The notes beneath the pieces are model-generated. The model saw nothing but the letters and a program-made list of their open reading frames with translations. It was not told the origin of the DNA and did no database searches. Position numbers and translations under genes: made by a program. From assembly GCF_022921055.1 (NCBI RefSeq), contig NZ_CP095061.1, forward strand, positions 3,821,501 to 3,885,500: a stretch of DNA of 64,000 bases, written 5' to 3'. How positions within the stretch are numbered: the stretch's first letter is position 1; each line of letters opens with the position of its first letter. Source of the stretch: Hymenobacter volaticus (GTDB lineage Bacteria; Bacteroidota; Bacteroidia; Cytophagales; Hymenobacteraceae). Below, in pieces: positions 1-8,696 of the stretch.

Positions 1-155
1 AACAAACTTTGAAATGAACTGCTAAAACTATTTAGCAAGCCCCTAGGCCACTTTAGCTCGGCAAATCTATCTTCTTAAGTTATATATTCGGATACACTGA
101 GGTGTGCGAGTCAAACCATTAAAAGGCAACCTATTATCAACCTAACCTTACTCGT

Positions 156-2435
156 ATGATTAGTTCGTTCAGAATAAACGGAGTGATGCTGTTGTGCTTG
201 CTCCAAATGATTGTCGTTCCATCTATGGGCCAAATAAAATGGCCTGCCGGTCAACTGCTTCCCTCCTTTCCTGAGCCGGCAAAAACGCAGGATCTTATCT
301 ATCTCCGCGAAGCTACTTCCCGTTGGGAAGCCGAAGGTTCGTCGCTTGGCCATGGCACAGGGCGCTTAGAAGGCGACGGGTGGCTTTGCCAGACTAGCAT
401 TGACGAGCCCAATCGGCATATGGTTTACGGCCCCTATGACACCAGCGTGCCGGCCGGACCCAACGTGGCCGAGTTTCGCCTGAAGGTCGACAACAATACC
501 GCCAACAACGATTCGATAGTGGACCTTGACGTTCGGAATGCCACTACGGGCCAGACGCTGGCCAAGCGCACACTCACTCGGCGGCAATTCCCCGTAGCTT
601 CCGACTACACCAACTTTACACTGCCGTTTACGATGCCAGCGGCCAACCAATCATTGGAATTGCGCGTGTTTTGGCGCGGCACTTCCTACACGAAAGTGGA
701 TTGGGTTGGGCTGCAGCAAAATCAAACGTCGGCCGAAATGTATTTGTTTGCTTCGCTGAAAGGCATCGTAAACAAGAAACAGCCGCGCATCTTCTCGTAT
801 GAAGGCGACGCCTTTGCGGAAGGGCCTTATACCTGGTTGGAGTCGTTGGGGGTGAGTTGGTCTGAACCCGCGGATAAGTGGGACCTTATCACTAAGTATC
901 GGAATGAGGTATCGGGCCTGATCGTTTATGATCCTGCTCAGATTCATACCGTGAACCTGGCAACGCTGTTGGCCAAGGATAAAAAAGCACTTATCGCCTC
1001 GCCGGACTTGGTATCTCGGCTTACGGCTTCGCCCTACAATTTGCCGGTCTTGCTTGATTTGCGCGGCCAGTTTAGCAGCAAACTGCAAGTATATCAGACA
1101 ATCTACACCAAGTACTGGCCAAAGCTTGACCACCGCCTGCTGATTGGGTTGAATCCAGATGCCCACAAATCAGCCTTACGGGAGTACGCAACGGCGCTCG
1201 GGGCCGCGGTTATCTGGCTCGACCCGAAAGTTGCCGGTGAGAGTGAACTCCTGAACAGCTTCTTAGCTTCCATGCCGGCCGGCTCGAACGTTATGGGGTG
1301 GTGGCCCGAAGAACAACCCGGAGTGGAGCGAGCCTCTAGCTACGGCATTGCCACCATCGCCAGCGACTACGCCACCAACCTGACGATGCACAGCGGGATG
1401 CCCCGGAAAATAAACACTAAGCCCATACCGCCGAAACCAGTCCTACAAAACAAGATTTATGTTGCGTTCATCTTGAGCGACGGCGACAATTTGCAGTACG
1501 TCGAGCACCTGATGCGCAAGCTATGGAACAACCCCGACCGAGGATCGGTGCCGATGGGCTGGACGCTCTCACCGGCCATGCTCGATGCCATGCCGGGCGC
1601 CCTGAACTACTACTGGCAAACCGCTACCGCCAACGACAACCTGATTTCGGGCCCCTCGGGCTACGGCTACGCTTACCCAAATAGCTTTCCTGATCAGAAT
1701 TCACTGAACCAGTTCGTGGCAAAAACTGAGGAGTATAATCGGCGGGCGGGTTTCCGAGTTGTCACGGTTTGGAACACCATCACCGGGGGCATCAACGAGA
1801 ATGTCGGCCAAAGCTTCGCCGAGAAAGCCCCCTCTTTGCTTGGGTTAACCGGCCAAAACACGGGAGGCGGCCTCACCATCTACAAACAAAGTTTGCCGGG
1901 CATGGCGCTTTCCTGCAATTACTGTACGAATGAACAAGCTATGAAAGACCACATTGCCAGTGCCTCGGCCGGGTGGGATGGCAACTCCCCACGCTTCGTC
2001 ATTATCCAAGCGCAACCTTGGACCGACGTGAAGCCCTCCAATTTCAAGAACGTGGCAACCTCCCTCAACACCGATTATGTGGTGGTGCGGCCGGATCATA
2101 TTTTCCAACTTATCCGTGAGGCAAACGGCCTCCCCATCAACCCTGGCAGCAAATCCACCGTGGCGCGCACGGATGTTGCTAGCGAGTCGAAGGCTTTAGT
2201 AGGCAGAGGCGAAATTGGGCTGTATCCGAATCCTGCTTCCAGTGAGCTAACGATTACCGGAATAGCTGAAAACGCCGAAGTAACGGTCTATGATCTTACC
2301 GGGAAAGTGATGGTAAGCACCACGCGAATAGCGCCAAACCAGCCTGTCCTCAACGTAAAAAACCTAAAGCCCGGCACCTATTTACTCAAAGCGGAAGGCA
2401 AGGAAAGCAAGGTGTTTAAGTTTGTAAAAGAGTAA
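156..2435 (+). CDS. GxGYxYP family secreted protein with T9SS sorting domain
   Basis: 759-residue exported protein. A hydrophobic signal peptide lies at residues ~10-25 (MLLCLLQMIVVP, probable cleavage after SMGQ). The family motif is seen as GYGYAYP near residue 502; the family is described as a putative glycoside hydrolase, but I know of no firm activity, so substrate is unknown. Residues ~688-759 are a type IX secretion type A sorting domain: it opens with LYPNPAS, continues with VYDLTGK and LKPGTYLLK and ends in a short FKFVKE strand. The protein should therefore leave through Sec, cross the outer membrane by T9SS and be surface-bound or released. The ATG at 156 is the first start before the signal peptide. 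It stands alone, followed by a strong terminator at 2483-2519. Confidence 0.85.
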   Translation: MISSFRINGVMLLCLLQMIVVPSMGQIKWPAGQLLPSFPEPAKTQDLIYLREATSRWEAEGSSLGHGTGRLEGDGWLCQTSIDEPNRHMVYGPYDTSVPAGPNVAEFRLKVDNNTANNDSIVDLDVRNATTGQTLAKRTLTRRQFPVASDYTNFTLPFTMPAANQSLELRVFWRGTSYTKVDWVGLQQNQTSAEMYLFASLKGIVNKKQPRIFSYEGDAFAEGPYTWLESLGVSWSEPADKWDLITKYRNEVSGLIVYDPAQIHTVNLATLLAKDKKALIASPDLVSRLTASPYNLPVLLDLRGQFSSKLQVYQTIYTKYWPKLDHRLLIGLNPDAHKSALREYATALGAAVIWLDPKVAGESELLNSFLASMPAGSNVMGWWPEEQPGVERASSYGIATIASDYATNLTMHSGMPRKINTKPIPPKPVLQNKIYVAFILSDGDNLQYVEHLMRKLWNNPDRGSVPMGWTLSPAMLDAMPGALNYYWQTATANDNLISGPSGYGYAYPNSFPDQNSLNQFVAKTEEYNRRAGFRVVTVWNTITGGINENVGQSFAEKAPSLLGLTGQNTGGGLTIYKQSLPGMALSCNYCTNEQAMKDHIASASAGWDGNSPRFVIIQAQPWTDVKPSNFKNVATSLNTDYVVVRPDHIFQLIREANGLPINPGSKSTVARTDVASESKALVGRGEIGLYPNPASSELTITGIAENAEVTVYDLTGKVMVSTTRIAPNQPVLNVKNLKPGTYLLKAEGKESKVFKFVKE

Positions 2436-2482
2436 CGACTCCTTGGGGCAACTACCCTAAGCAATTTTCTTGGTAACGACGC

Positions 2483-2519
2483 AAAACCCCGTGCTGCACT
2501 ACTGCGGCACGGGGTTTTT
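2483..2519 (+). terminator. Rho-independent terminator after the GxGYxYP gene
   Basis: Inverted repeat CCCCGTGC (2487-2494) / GCACGGGG (2507-2514), extended by an A run on the left and a T run (2515-2519) on the right. It separates the first gene from the DUF885 gene and shows that upstream in-frame TTG codons of the latter cannot be its start. Confidence 0.85.
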
Positions 2520-2598
2520 ACGTGAGAAATCGGCGGCCTGCTACCACCGTTGCCCCGAAAGGCGTAGCTTGCTTTCCTCATTTGCACGCGCACAACCG

Positions 2599-4425
2599 AT
2601 GAAAACAACCTCTTTTGCCCTGCTCGCCGCCCTGTGGTTGCCCGCCGGACTAGCTACAGCGCAGTCGACCAAGAAACCCGCGCCAGCCACTAAAGCCACC
2701 ACTACAACGGCCGCCGCTTCTGCTACCTCCTCGGCGCCCCTCGCCAAGCTGTTCGACACCTATTGGGAAGACCGCGCCAAGCTGTTTCCGCTCAACGCTA
2801 CCAGCCAGGGCGACAACCGCTACAACGACCAACTGCCCAACGACCAGACCCGCGCCTTCCGCCAGCAACAGCAGCAGTTCTACCAGCAGTATTTGGGGTC
2901 GCTCAAGAAGTTTGACCGAAGCAAACTATCGGCTGAAGATCAAGTGAGCTACGACATCTTCCAGTACGAAATGGAAAGCCGGCTCAATGGGCTGAAGCTG
3001 AACAGCTGGATGATGCCGTTTGCGCAGTTCTACAGCTTGCCCAATACGCTCGGTCAGTTGGGCGCCGGCACCGGCGCGCAGCCCTTCAAAACCGTGAAAG
3101 ACTACGACGACTGGCTGAAACGCATCGGCCAGTTTCCGGTGTGGGCCGACTCGGCGGTCAGCAACTTCCGGCAGGGCATGAAGGCGGGCGTGGTGCTGCC
3201 GCGGGCCTTGGTCTTGAAAATGGTGCCGCAGCTACAAGCCCAAATCACCACCGACGCTACCAAAAGCCTGTTCTATGGCCCCATCACGCGGATGCCGGCC
3301 TCCTTTTCCGAAGCCGACAAAACCCGCCTGACAGCCGCGTATCAGCAGGCTATTCTTACCCAACTGGTACCCACTTACCGCAAACTGGCCGACTTTCTAC
3401 AAACCGAGTACTTACCCAAAGCCCGCACTAGTACCGGCTTGGCCGCTGTGCCCGGTGGCGCCGAAATGTACGCCTACAACGTGCGGTTGATGACCACCAC
3501 TGACCGCGCCCCCGACGCCATTTACCAAACCGGCCTGAGCGAGGTAAAGCGCATTCGGGCCGAGATGGAAGCCGTCAAGAAGCAGGTAGCCTTTCAAGGC
3601 GAGTTGCCTGCTTTCTTCACCTATCTAAATTCCGAGCCGAAATTCACGCCGTACAAAACCCCCGAAGACGTACTCAATGCCTTCCGCGCCATTCAGGCCC
3701 GGATTACGCCCAACCTGCCCAAGCTGTTTGGCCGCACGCCGAAGTCGCCGTTTGAAATCCGGCAGACCGAAGCCTTCCGCGCCGCCACTGCTTCGGCCGA
3801 GTACAACCGTGGCACCCCTGACGGCTCGCGGCCCGGCATTTTCTACGTACCCATTCTCGATGCCACTAAGTTCAATACCACGTCGGGTATGGAGTCGTTG
3901 TTTGCGCACGAGGCTATTCCGGGCCACCACTACCAGTTGTCGTTGCAACAGGAAAACACCGATTTGCCGAAATTCCGCCGCTTCGCTTCGTATCCGGCTT
4001 TCAGCGAAGGTTGGGCCTTGTATTGCGAAAGCCTGGGTCCGGAGCTAGGTCTCTATGCGGACCCCTACCAGAAAATTGGAGCTTTGGGTGACGAAATTCA
4101 CCGCGCTATTCGCTTGGTAGTGGACGTGGGCATGCACTCCAAAAACATGACCCGCGAGGAAGCCATTAAGTACATGATGGACAACGAACCCATCAGCGAG
4201 CAAGGGGCCACCGCCGAAATAGAACGGTACATGGCCATCCCGGGGCAAGCGTTGGCCTACAAAACCGGCGCCCTCAAGCTGCGCGAACTGCGCGACCGGT
4301 ATGCCAAACAGTTAGGCTCTAAATCCGATTTACGCGCCTTCCACGACGAAGTACTAGCCGGCGGCAGCATGCCCTTAGCCGTACTGGAACGCAAAATGGA
4401 CGCCTGGGCCGCGCGGCAGAAGTAA
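2599..4425 (+). CDS. DUF885 family putative metallopeptidase, exported
   Basis: 608 residues from the ATG at 2599, which begins a clear signal peptide (hydrophobic to about residue 22, ending LATAQS); the open frame extends further upstream, but only through the preceding terminator, so I reject the longer form. Residues ~24-50 are a low-complexity Ala/Thr/Lys linker. The body matches DUF885: HEAIPGHH at residues 437-444 followed by SEGWALYCE about 30 residues later, which looks like a zinc-peptidase HExxxxxH plus downstream Glu arrangement. Members are thought to be metallo-carboxypeptidase-like, probably periplasmic; the substrate is not known. The gene stands alone, with a repeat-rich gap downstream. 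Confidence 0.85.
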   Translation: MKTTSFALLAALWLPAGLATAQSTKKPAPATKATTTTAAASATSSAPLAKLFDTYWEDRAKLFPLNATSQGDNRYNDQLPNDQTRAFRQQQQQFYQQYLGSLKKFDRSKLSAEDQVSYDIFQYEMESRLNGLKLNSWMMPFAQFYSLPNTLGQLGAGTGAQPFKTVKDYDDWLKRIGQFPVWADSAVSNFRQGMKAGVVLPRALVLKMVPQLQAQITTDATKSLFYGPITRMPASFSEADKTRLTAAYQQAILTQLVPTYRKLADFLQTEYLPKARTSTGLAAVPGGAEMYAYNVRLMTTTDRAPDAIYQTGLSEVKRIRAEMEAVKKQVAFQGELPAFFTYLNSEPKFTPYKTPEDVLNAFRAIQARITPNLPKLFGRTPKSPFEIRQTEAFRAATASAEYNRGTPDGSRPGIFYVPILDATKFNTTSGMESLFAHEAIPGHHYQLSLQQENTDLPKFRRFASYPAFSEGWALYCESLGPELGLYADPYQKIGALGDEIHRAIRLVVDVGMHSKNMTREEAIKYMMDNEPISEQGATAEIERYMAIPGQALAYKTGALKLRELRDRYAKQLGSKSDLRAFHDEVLAGGSMPLAVLERKMDAWAARQK

Positions 4426-4450
4426 GCTTAAACTTGGAAGCTTTGCATTA

Positions 4451-4471
4451 GAGCGCAGCCGAAGCATCTAG
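4451..4471 (+). repeat. Fragment of palindromic repeat family F1
   Basis: Contains GCGCAGCCGAAGCATCT, the core of the left arm of family F1, just upstream of a full copy at 4491-4588. A further fragment of the right arm (CGCTCAGCATG) occurs at 4611-4621, so this gap carries a composite of at least two elements. Confidence 0.6.
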
Positions 4472-4490
4472 TGCCATTGCCAAAGTAACG

Positions 4491-4588
4491 GTCATGCTGA
4501 GCGCAGCCGAAGCATCTCGCGCGAATCGTTGCGCCGACAAACGGGTTTTACCACACTAGCGAGATGCTTCGGCTGCGCTCAGCATGAC
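4491..4588 (+). repeat. Dispersed palindromic repeat, family F1, copy 1
   Basis: About 98 bases with 30-base inverted arms. The left arm begins GTCATGCTGAGCGCAGCCGA (4491-4510) and the right arm, its exact reverse complement, occupies 4559-4588. The centre (4521-4558) is not palindromic, and its sequence recurs in reverse orientation in copy 2 at 20361-20457, so the element has a direction and is not simply a terminator. Confidence 0.85.
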
Positions 4589-4665
4589 GGATATACTGTG
4601 GCAACGACAGCGCTCAGCATGGCGGTCTGATTGCGCTGGCAATGACAGCACATCTACCTCAATGC

Positions 4666-4698
4666 TTTGACCAGCTTGTAGTAATGTTCTTATCTTTA
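4666..4698 (+). promoter_or_regulatory. Probable promoter of the DinB gene
   Basis: TTTG at 4666-4669 and TATCTTTA at 4691-4698, 21 bases apart, resemble the Bacteroidota -33 (TTTG) and -7 (TAnnTTTG) elements with one mismatch in the -7 box. Transcription would begin near 4704, which favours the ATG at 4749 over the GTG at 4704 as start of the next gene. Confidence 0.5.
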
Positions 4699-4748
4699 CG
4701 ATAGTGCATACTAGTTGCCAATTTCATGATAGAACAGCCTATTCGTTG

Positions 4749-5231
4749 ATGATGACTAGCCTTCTTCTCGCTCAGTATGCTTTGGTGCAAAGCGCCCGTG
4801 GCGCCTTGCTCGACTATTGCGCTACGCTGGCTCCAACTGACTTCACCGCTCCCATACCAACCTTCAACAACAGCAGCTTGCGCGACTTGCTGGTGCACGT
4901 GGCCAACGCCTATCAGAACTGGTTGGGTGTTGTCGGGCAAAACCAGCCTCGCTGCTATTTCGACCCGGCTGCTACTCCCGATGTGGAGGCAGTACGACAG
5001 CACTTTCAGGAAGTGGACAAGTTGGTGATTTCTTACTGTACCCACGTCGGGGATGATTGGCAAACGGCAAAGCCCTACACAATTTCCAAGCGCTCCGAAC
5101 CCCTAACGCTCACGCCACTAGTGCTATTTACCCATGCCCTCACGCACGAGTTTCATCATAAGGGCCAGTTGCTTAGCATGAGCCGCCAGCTGGGTTATAC
5201 GCCCGTTGATACCGATGTTATTCGCTTTTGA
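4749..5231 (+). CDS. DinB family protein
   Basis: 160 residues from the ATG at 4749 (a second ATG follows at once). The pattern is the DinB/YfiT four-helix fold: an N-terminal helix with LRDLLVHVANAYQNW and a C-terminal THALTHEFHHKGQ, which supply the three histidines that bind a divalent metal in this superfamily. Such proteins include thiol-dependent S-transferases and DNA-damage-inducible proteins; nothing here tells which. It is cytoplasmic, has no signal peptide, and is about the usual family length. A promoter-like pair at 4666-4698 lies upstream. Confidence 0.75.
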   Translation: MMTSLLLAQYALVQSARGALLDYCATLAPTDFTAPIPTFNNSSLRDLLVHVANAYQNWLGVVGQNQPRCYFDPAATPDVEAVRQHFQEVDKLVISYCTHVGDDWQTAKPYTISKRSEPLTLTPLVLFTHALTHEFHHKGQLLSMSRQLGYTPVDTDVIRF

Positions 5232-5321
5232 CAACGGCAGTACAGAGGCTACAAGCTAGACGCTATCAACCCTTTTGCGTAAGCACAGGTTGTTCATTTC
5301 GTCTCAAGAAGCTTACGCGCT

Positions 5322-6668
5322 GTGTCTGACTTTGCTTTACACCCCGACTCGCATCTGTTCCAAGTACAGCACCCCGCCTGGGCGGCTCACGCTAGCATCT
5401 ACGAAGTAAATGTGCGCCAGTACACGTCAGAGGGCACGTTTCGGGCCTTCGAGGCGCATTTGCCGCGCTTGGCTGATATGGGCGTGGGCATTATTTGGCT
5501 GATGCCGATTCATCCGATTGGCGCCGTCAACCGCAAGGGCACGCTGGGCAGCCAGTATGCAGTGCAAGACTATTATGGCGTGAATCCGGAGTTTGGCACG
5601 CTCGACGATTTGCGCCACCTTGTGCAAGCAGCCCATGAGCTTGGCCTCTACGTGCTGATTGACTGGGTAGCCAACCACACCGCCTGGGACAATCCGCTCG
5701 TGACCGAGCACCCCGAATGGTACACCCGCGACGCGGCCGGCAACTTCGTGCCGCCCATCCCCGACTGGCACGACGTCATCGACCTCGACTACAACCAGCC
5801 GGGCCTGCGCCGCTACATGACCGACGCGCTGCTGTACTGGATGCGCGAAGCCGACATCGACGGCTACCGCTGCGACGTGGCCGGCCTCGTGCCCACCGAT
5901 TTTTGGGACGCCGCCCGCCAGGAGCTAGACCAAGTGAAACCCGTGTTCATGCTGGCCGAATGGGACGAGTTGTACCCCTCGGGTGGCCTCACGTGGGAAG
6001 AATTCGACGGCAACACCCGTCTGCTCGAACGCGCCTTCGACATGACGTTTGGCTTGCGCCTGCACTACCTGCTCGACCACATTGCCGAGGGCAAGCAGCC
6101 GCTCCACGACATCGATGTTTACCTCGCCGCCGAACGGGCCAAATATCCGCCGAGCGTGTACCTGATGCACTTCACCAGCAACCACGATGTGAACAGTTGG
6201 GATGGCACCGAGTATGAACGCCTAGGTGCCAATGCCTTGCCCTTCGCTGTGCTGACAGCTCTGCTACCGGGTATGCCACTCGTGTACAGCGGCCAAGAAG
6301 GCGCCTTGCAAAAACGGCTAGCCTTCTTCGACCAAGACCCAATAGACTGGCAAGACTACCCGCTACAGGAGTTTTACACCAAGCTGCTACAGCTCAACAA
6401 GCGCCACCCGGCCTTGCATAATGGCGTTCTGGAAAGCCGCTTCGAGCGCCTACCCTCTGCCTCCGAGGTGTACGCCTTCATCCGCCGCCACGAGGAAGCG
6501 GCCGTGCTTGCTGCCATCAACATAAGCTCCACGCCGCAAGAGCTTACACTACCCGCTGGAGCTAGTGGCATCTACTACGACGTGTTCAGTGGCGAAAAGC
6601 TGGAGTTGCAAGCTGACTCGAAACTAGCCGTTTCCCCTCACGGCTGGCGGGTACTAGAACGGGTGTAA
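5322..6668 (+). CDS. GH13 alpha-amylase family glycosidase, cytoplasmic
   Basis: 448-residue alpha-amylase-superfamily enzyme. The conserved GH13 regions are all visible: DWVANH (114-119), DGYRCDVA with nucleophile Asp185, AEWDE with acid/base Glu213, and TSNHD with transition-state Asp289. The (beta/alpha)8 barrel is followed by a short C-terminal beta domain. There is no signal peptide, so it probably trims maltodextrins or another alpha-glucoside inside the cell; the exact specificity (amylase, maltase or other) cannot be read from the sequence. The start is the GTG at 5322; no in-frame ATG precedes the conserved N-terminus. It has no starch-utilisation neighbours. Confidence 0.88.
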   Translation: MSDFALHPDSHLFQVQHPAWAAHASIYEVNVRQYTSEGTFRAFEAHLPRLADMGVGIIWLMPIHPIGAVNRKGTLGSQYAVQDYYGVNPEFGTLDDLRHLVQAAHELGLYVLIDWVANHTAWDNPLVTEHPEWYTRDAAGNFVPPIPDWHDVIDLDYNQPGLRRYMTDALLYWMREADIDGYRCDVAGLVPTDFWDAARQELDQVKPVFMLAEWDELYPSGGLTWEEFDGNTRLLERAFDMTFGLRLHYLLDHIAEGKQPLHDIDVYLAAERAKYPPSVYLMHFTSNHDVNSWDGTEYERLGANALPFAVLTALLPGMPLVYSGQEGALQKRLAFFDQDPIDWQDYPLQEFYTKLLQLNKRHPALHNGVLESRFERLPSASEVYAFIRRHEEAAVLAAINISSTPQELTLPAGASGIYYDVFSGEKLELQADSKLAVSPHGWRVLERV

Positions 6669-6901
6669 AGGCACTAACTGAGAAGCGCGCGTTTTCTTTG
6701 GGTTAAGCCTCAGAATGGGAATCCCAAAGATGGATTTACTCCCGTTTTGAAACGCAGCATACTTGCCGTTTAAATGAGACCAAGAATCCTAACTGCTTGA
6801 GTGAAATGGCTTAGGCTCTTTTCTCCAGTTCACATTATTGTATTGTTACCATACTGGTACGAAGAATGCAAGAAGTATAGAGTACTCCAATTCTTTGAAC
6901 C

Positions 6902-7186
6902 ATGAAACTAACTCACCACGAATTTCTCACGTTACCGGCTGAGGAGCAATGTGGCTACTTGTTTAGCCATGGAACCTATTTAGCTGGCCGTCCTGAAGGC
7001 AACTATAGCATAAACCTCTACCACATGGGCACCTATTACTGTGAGCTGTGGATGGAGCAGACTTGCCCTGAACTCGATTTCTTCCGCACGTTCACCAACC
7101 AGCGTTGCCTTGAGCCTTATCTTTTGCAGCTAGATTTGCCATTAGAGCCTAGCATTATCAACCGGCAGCAAGATAGCAAGCCGTAA
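6902..7186 (+). CDS. Hypothetical small protein
   Basis: 94 residues that I do not recognise. The start ATG at 6902 is followed by a typical coding pattern, and the protein is rich in Tyr, Cys, His and acidic residues (YHMGTYYCELWMEQTCPELD). There is no signal peptide or membrane segment, so it is likely a small cytoplasmic protein. It is preceded by an AT-rich stretch of ~230 bases containing a weak inverted repeat (CTTTGGG 6696-6702 / CCCAAAG 6723-6729) that may end the GH13 transcript, and is followed by a perfect 21-base-pair hairpin. Confidence 0.6.
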   Translation: MKLTHHEFLTLPAEEQCGYLFSHGTYLAGRPEGNYSINLYHMGTYYCELWMEQTCPELDFFRTFTNQRCLEPYLLQLDLPLEPSIINRQQDSKP

Positions 7187-7204
7187 GTGTATTTCTTGTT
7201 CGTT

Positions 7205-7256
7205 AAGCCGCCCCGGCAGCAGAAGCCAAGTCTGACTTCTGCTGCCGGGGCGGCTT
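7205..7256. terminator. Perfect 21-bp hairpin downstream of small hypothetical gene
   Basis: Left arm 7205-7225 (starts AAGCCGCCCCGGCAGCAGAA) pairs without mismatch with 7236-7256; the loop is 10 bases. There is only a short T pair after the stem, so it may be a terminator aided by stem strength, an RNA-stability hairpin, or a dispersed repeat. Confidence 0.6.
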
Positions 7257-7310
7257 GCTGATAGAATTTCGTAACCGAATCCCAGATTTGCAGTTTGATA
7301 GCATGTTCTA

Positions 7311-7328
7311 GCCACTCTCGTGAGTGGC
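7311..7328 (+). terminator. Short hairpin before the aldo/keto reductase gene
   Basis: GCCACTC (7311-7317), loop TCGT, GAGTGGC (7322-7328), then TTTATT. It lies 18 bases before the ATG at 7347 and covers the upstream in-frame GTG at 7320, which is therefore unlikely to be a start. Terminator or leader structure; not decidable here. Confidence 0.4.
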
Positions 7329-7346
7329 TTTATTCATTCTACTAAC

Positions 7347-8297
7347 ATGCAACACCGTGAACTAGGCCGTTCTGGCCTCCATATAGCGCCACTCGTATTG
7401 GGTGGCAACGTCTTTGGCTGGACGGCCGACGAACCTACTTCATTCCAGATTCTAGATGCTTTTGTGGCGGGCGGCGGCAACGCCATTGATACCGCCGATG
7501 GCTACTCGGTGTGGGTACCCGGCCACCAAGGCGGCGAATCGGAAACCATTATCGGCAAGTGGCTCAAGCAGCGCGGCCGCCGCGACGATGTGGTCATTGC
7601 CACCAAAGTAGGGTGGGAAGTGAATCCCGAAAACAAAGGCCTCGCCAAAAACTACATATTGCGCGCCGTGGAAGGCTCCCTCAAACGTCTTCAAACCGAC
7701 TACATCGACCTGTACCAGTCGCACAAAGACGATCCGACGGTGCCCGTAGAGGAAACGCTGGAAGCTTACGCGCAACTCGTGAAAGAAGGCAAAGTGCGTG
7801 CTATCGGGGCTTCCAACTTCACCGCCGAGCGCCTACGCGAATCGGTGGAAGCCAGCACGAAGCATGGTTTCCCTCGCTACGAGTCGTTGCAGCCGCTCTA
7901 TAACCTCTACGACCGGGCCGAGTTCGAACAGCAACTGCTGCCCTTGCTACAAGAGCAGCACATCGGCGTAATTCCCTATTACGGCTTAGCAGCTGGCTTC
8001 CTCACTGGTAAATACCGCACGGAAGCCGACCTTCAAAAAAGCGCCCGCGGTGGTGGAGTCGGCCAGAAATACCTCAACGAAAAAGGCCTGACCATTCTGC
8101 GTGCCCTTGACGCGGTAGCGGCCCGCCAGCAAGCCACGCCCGCCCAAGTGGCGTTAGCCTGGATTATGGCGCAGCCCGGTCTTACCGCGCCCATTGCCAG
8201 TGCCACTAGCGCCGAGCAAGTGACCGAACTACTAAAAGCCGTCGAGCTGCAACTCAGCGCTCAGGATTTGCAGGAGCTTGGTGAAGCCAGCTCCTAA
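7347..8297 (+). CDS. Aldo/keto reductase
   Basis: 316 residues, NAD(P)H-dependent carbonyl reductase of the aldo/keto reductase superfamily, cytoplasmic. The catalytic tetrad is complete: Asp48 and Tyr53 in IDTADGY, Lys87 in ATKVGW and His126 in YQSHKDD; the C-terminal cofactor region (PIASATSAEQVTELLKA) is also present. It resembles the large clade annotated as general stress protein 69 or oxidoreductase Tas/YajO-like; the substrate is unknown. I chose the ATG at 7347, which gives the standard MQHRELGRSGL N-terminus. It ends before a terminator at 8352. Confidence 0.9.
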   Translation: MQHRELGRSGLHIAPLVLGGNVFGWTADEPTSFQILDAFVAGGGNAIDTADGYSVWVPGHQGGESETIIGKWLKQRGRRDDVVIATKVGWEVNPENKGLAKNYILRAVEGSLKRLQTDYIDLYQSHKDDPTVPVEETLEAYAQLVKEGKVRAIGASNFTAERLRESVEASTKHGFPRYESLQPLYNLYDRAEFEQQLLPLLQEQHIGVIPYYGLAAGFLTGKYRTEADLQKSARGGGVGQKYLNEKGLTILRALDAVAARQQATPAQVALAWIMAQPGLTAPIASATSAEQVTELLKAVELQLSAQDLQELGEASS

Positions 8298-8351
8298 CAG
8301 CGGCATCAAGTAGTAGCTGACGAATAGTTAACTTGCTTACTATTAATCCTT

Positions 8352-8385
8352 AACGCCAGCGCCTTGCATAAGGCACTGGCGTTTT
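8352..8385 (+). terminator. Terminator of the aldo/keto reductase gene
   Basis: AACGCCAG (8352-8359) pairs with CTGGCGTT (8375-8382), with an inner GCCTT/AAGGC stem, followed by a T run. Position, ~55 bases after the stop codon, fits. Confidence 0.8.
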
Positions 8386-8431
8386 TGTTGTCGCTGTTCT
8401 TGAGTGCAACGTGCATAAGCCCGTCGTTGGC

Positions 8432-8548
8432 ATGGGCACCTACCAACGCCTTTCGGCTTTCGTATGCCTGCTGCTTGCTATGATGTGCGGCACATGCGCA
8501 AGCACGGAGTGCTGTAGCAACTGCTCAAGCGCCGCAATGGGTTTATAA
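8432..8548 (+). CDS. Possible small Cys-rich exported peptide
   Basis: A 38-codon frame starting at ATG 8432 in the otherwise empty 399-base gap 8298-8696. Residues ~5-18 are hydrophobic (LSAFVCLLLAMMC), like a signal or lipoprotein peptide, and the rest is unusually Cys-rich (six Cys in residues 18-32: CGTCASTECCSNC is part of it). I see no homologue I can name. The gap also holds the aldo/keto reductase terminator (8352-8385) and an AT-rich stretch (8540-8585) that may carry the promoter of the next gene. This could easily be chance. Confidence 0.25.
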   Translation: MGTYQRLSAFVCLLLAMMCGTCASTECCSNCSSAAMGL

Positions 8549-8696
8549 AGATTTATAAATTCTGTTATAACCTGATTTATTGGCAGATACCTACAACTAG
8601 GTTTCCCTTCTAATTAGCCAGCAGTTTGCGAACTAGCATTTGCGGCCCTACTTTCACTTGTTTGCCTGTTGTAGGCCCGTCCTCGTCCATCCTTGT

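Noticed and set aside
2470..2598. Upstream extension of the DUF885 gene (TTG start)
   Set aside because: It runs through a strong terminator; the ATG at 2599 starts a clean signal peptide.
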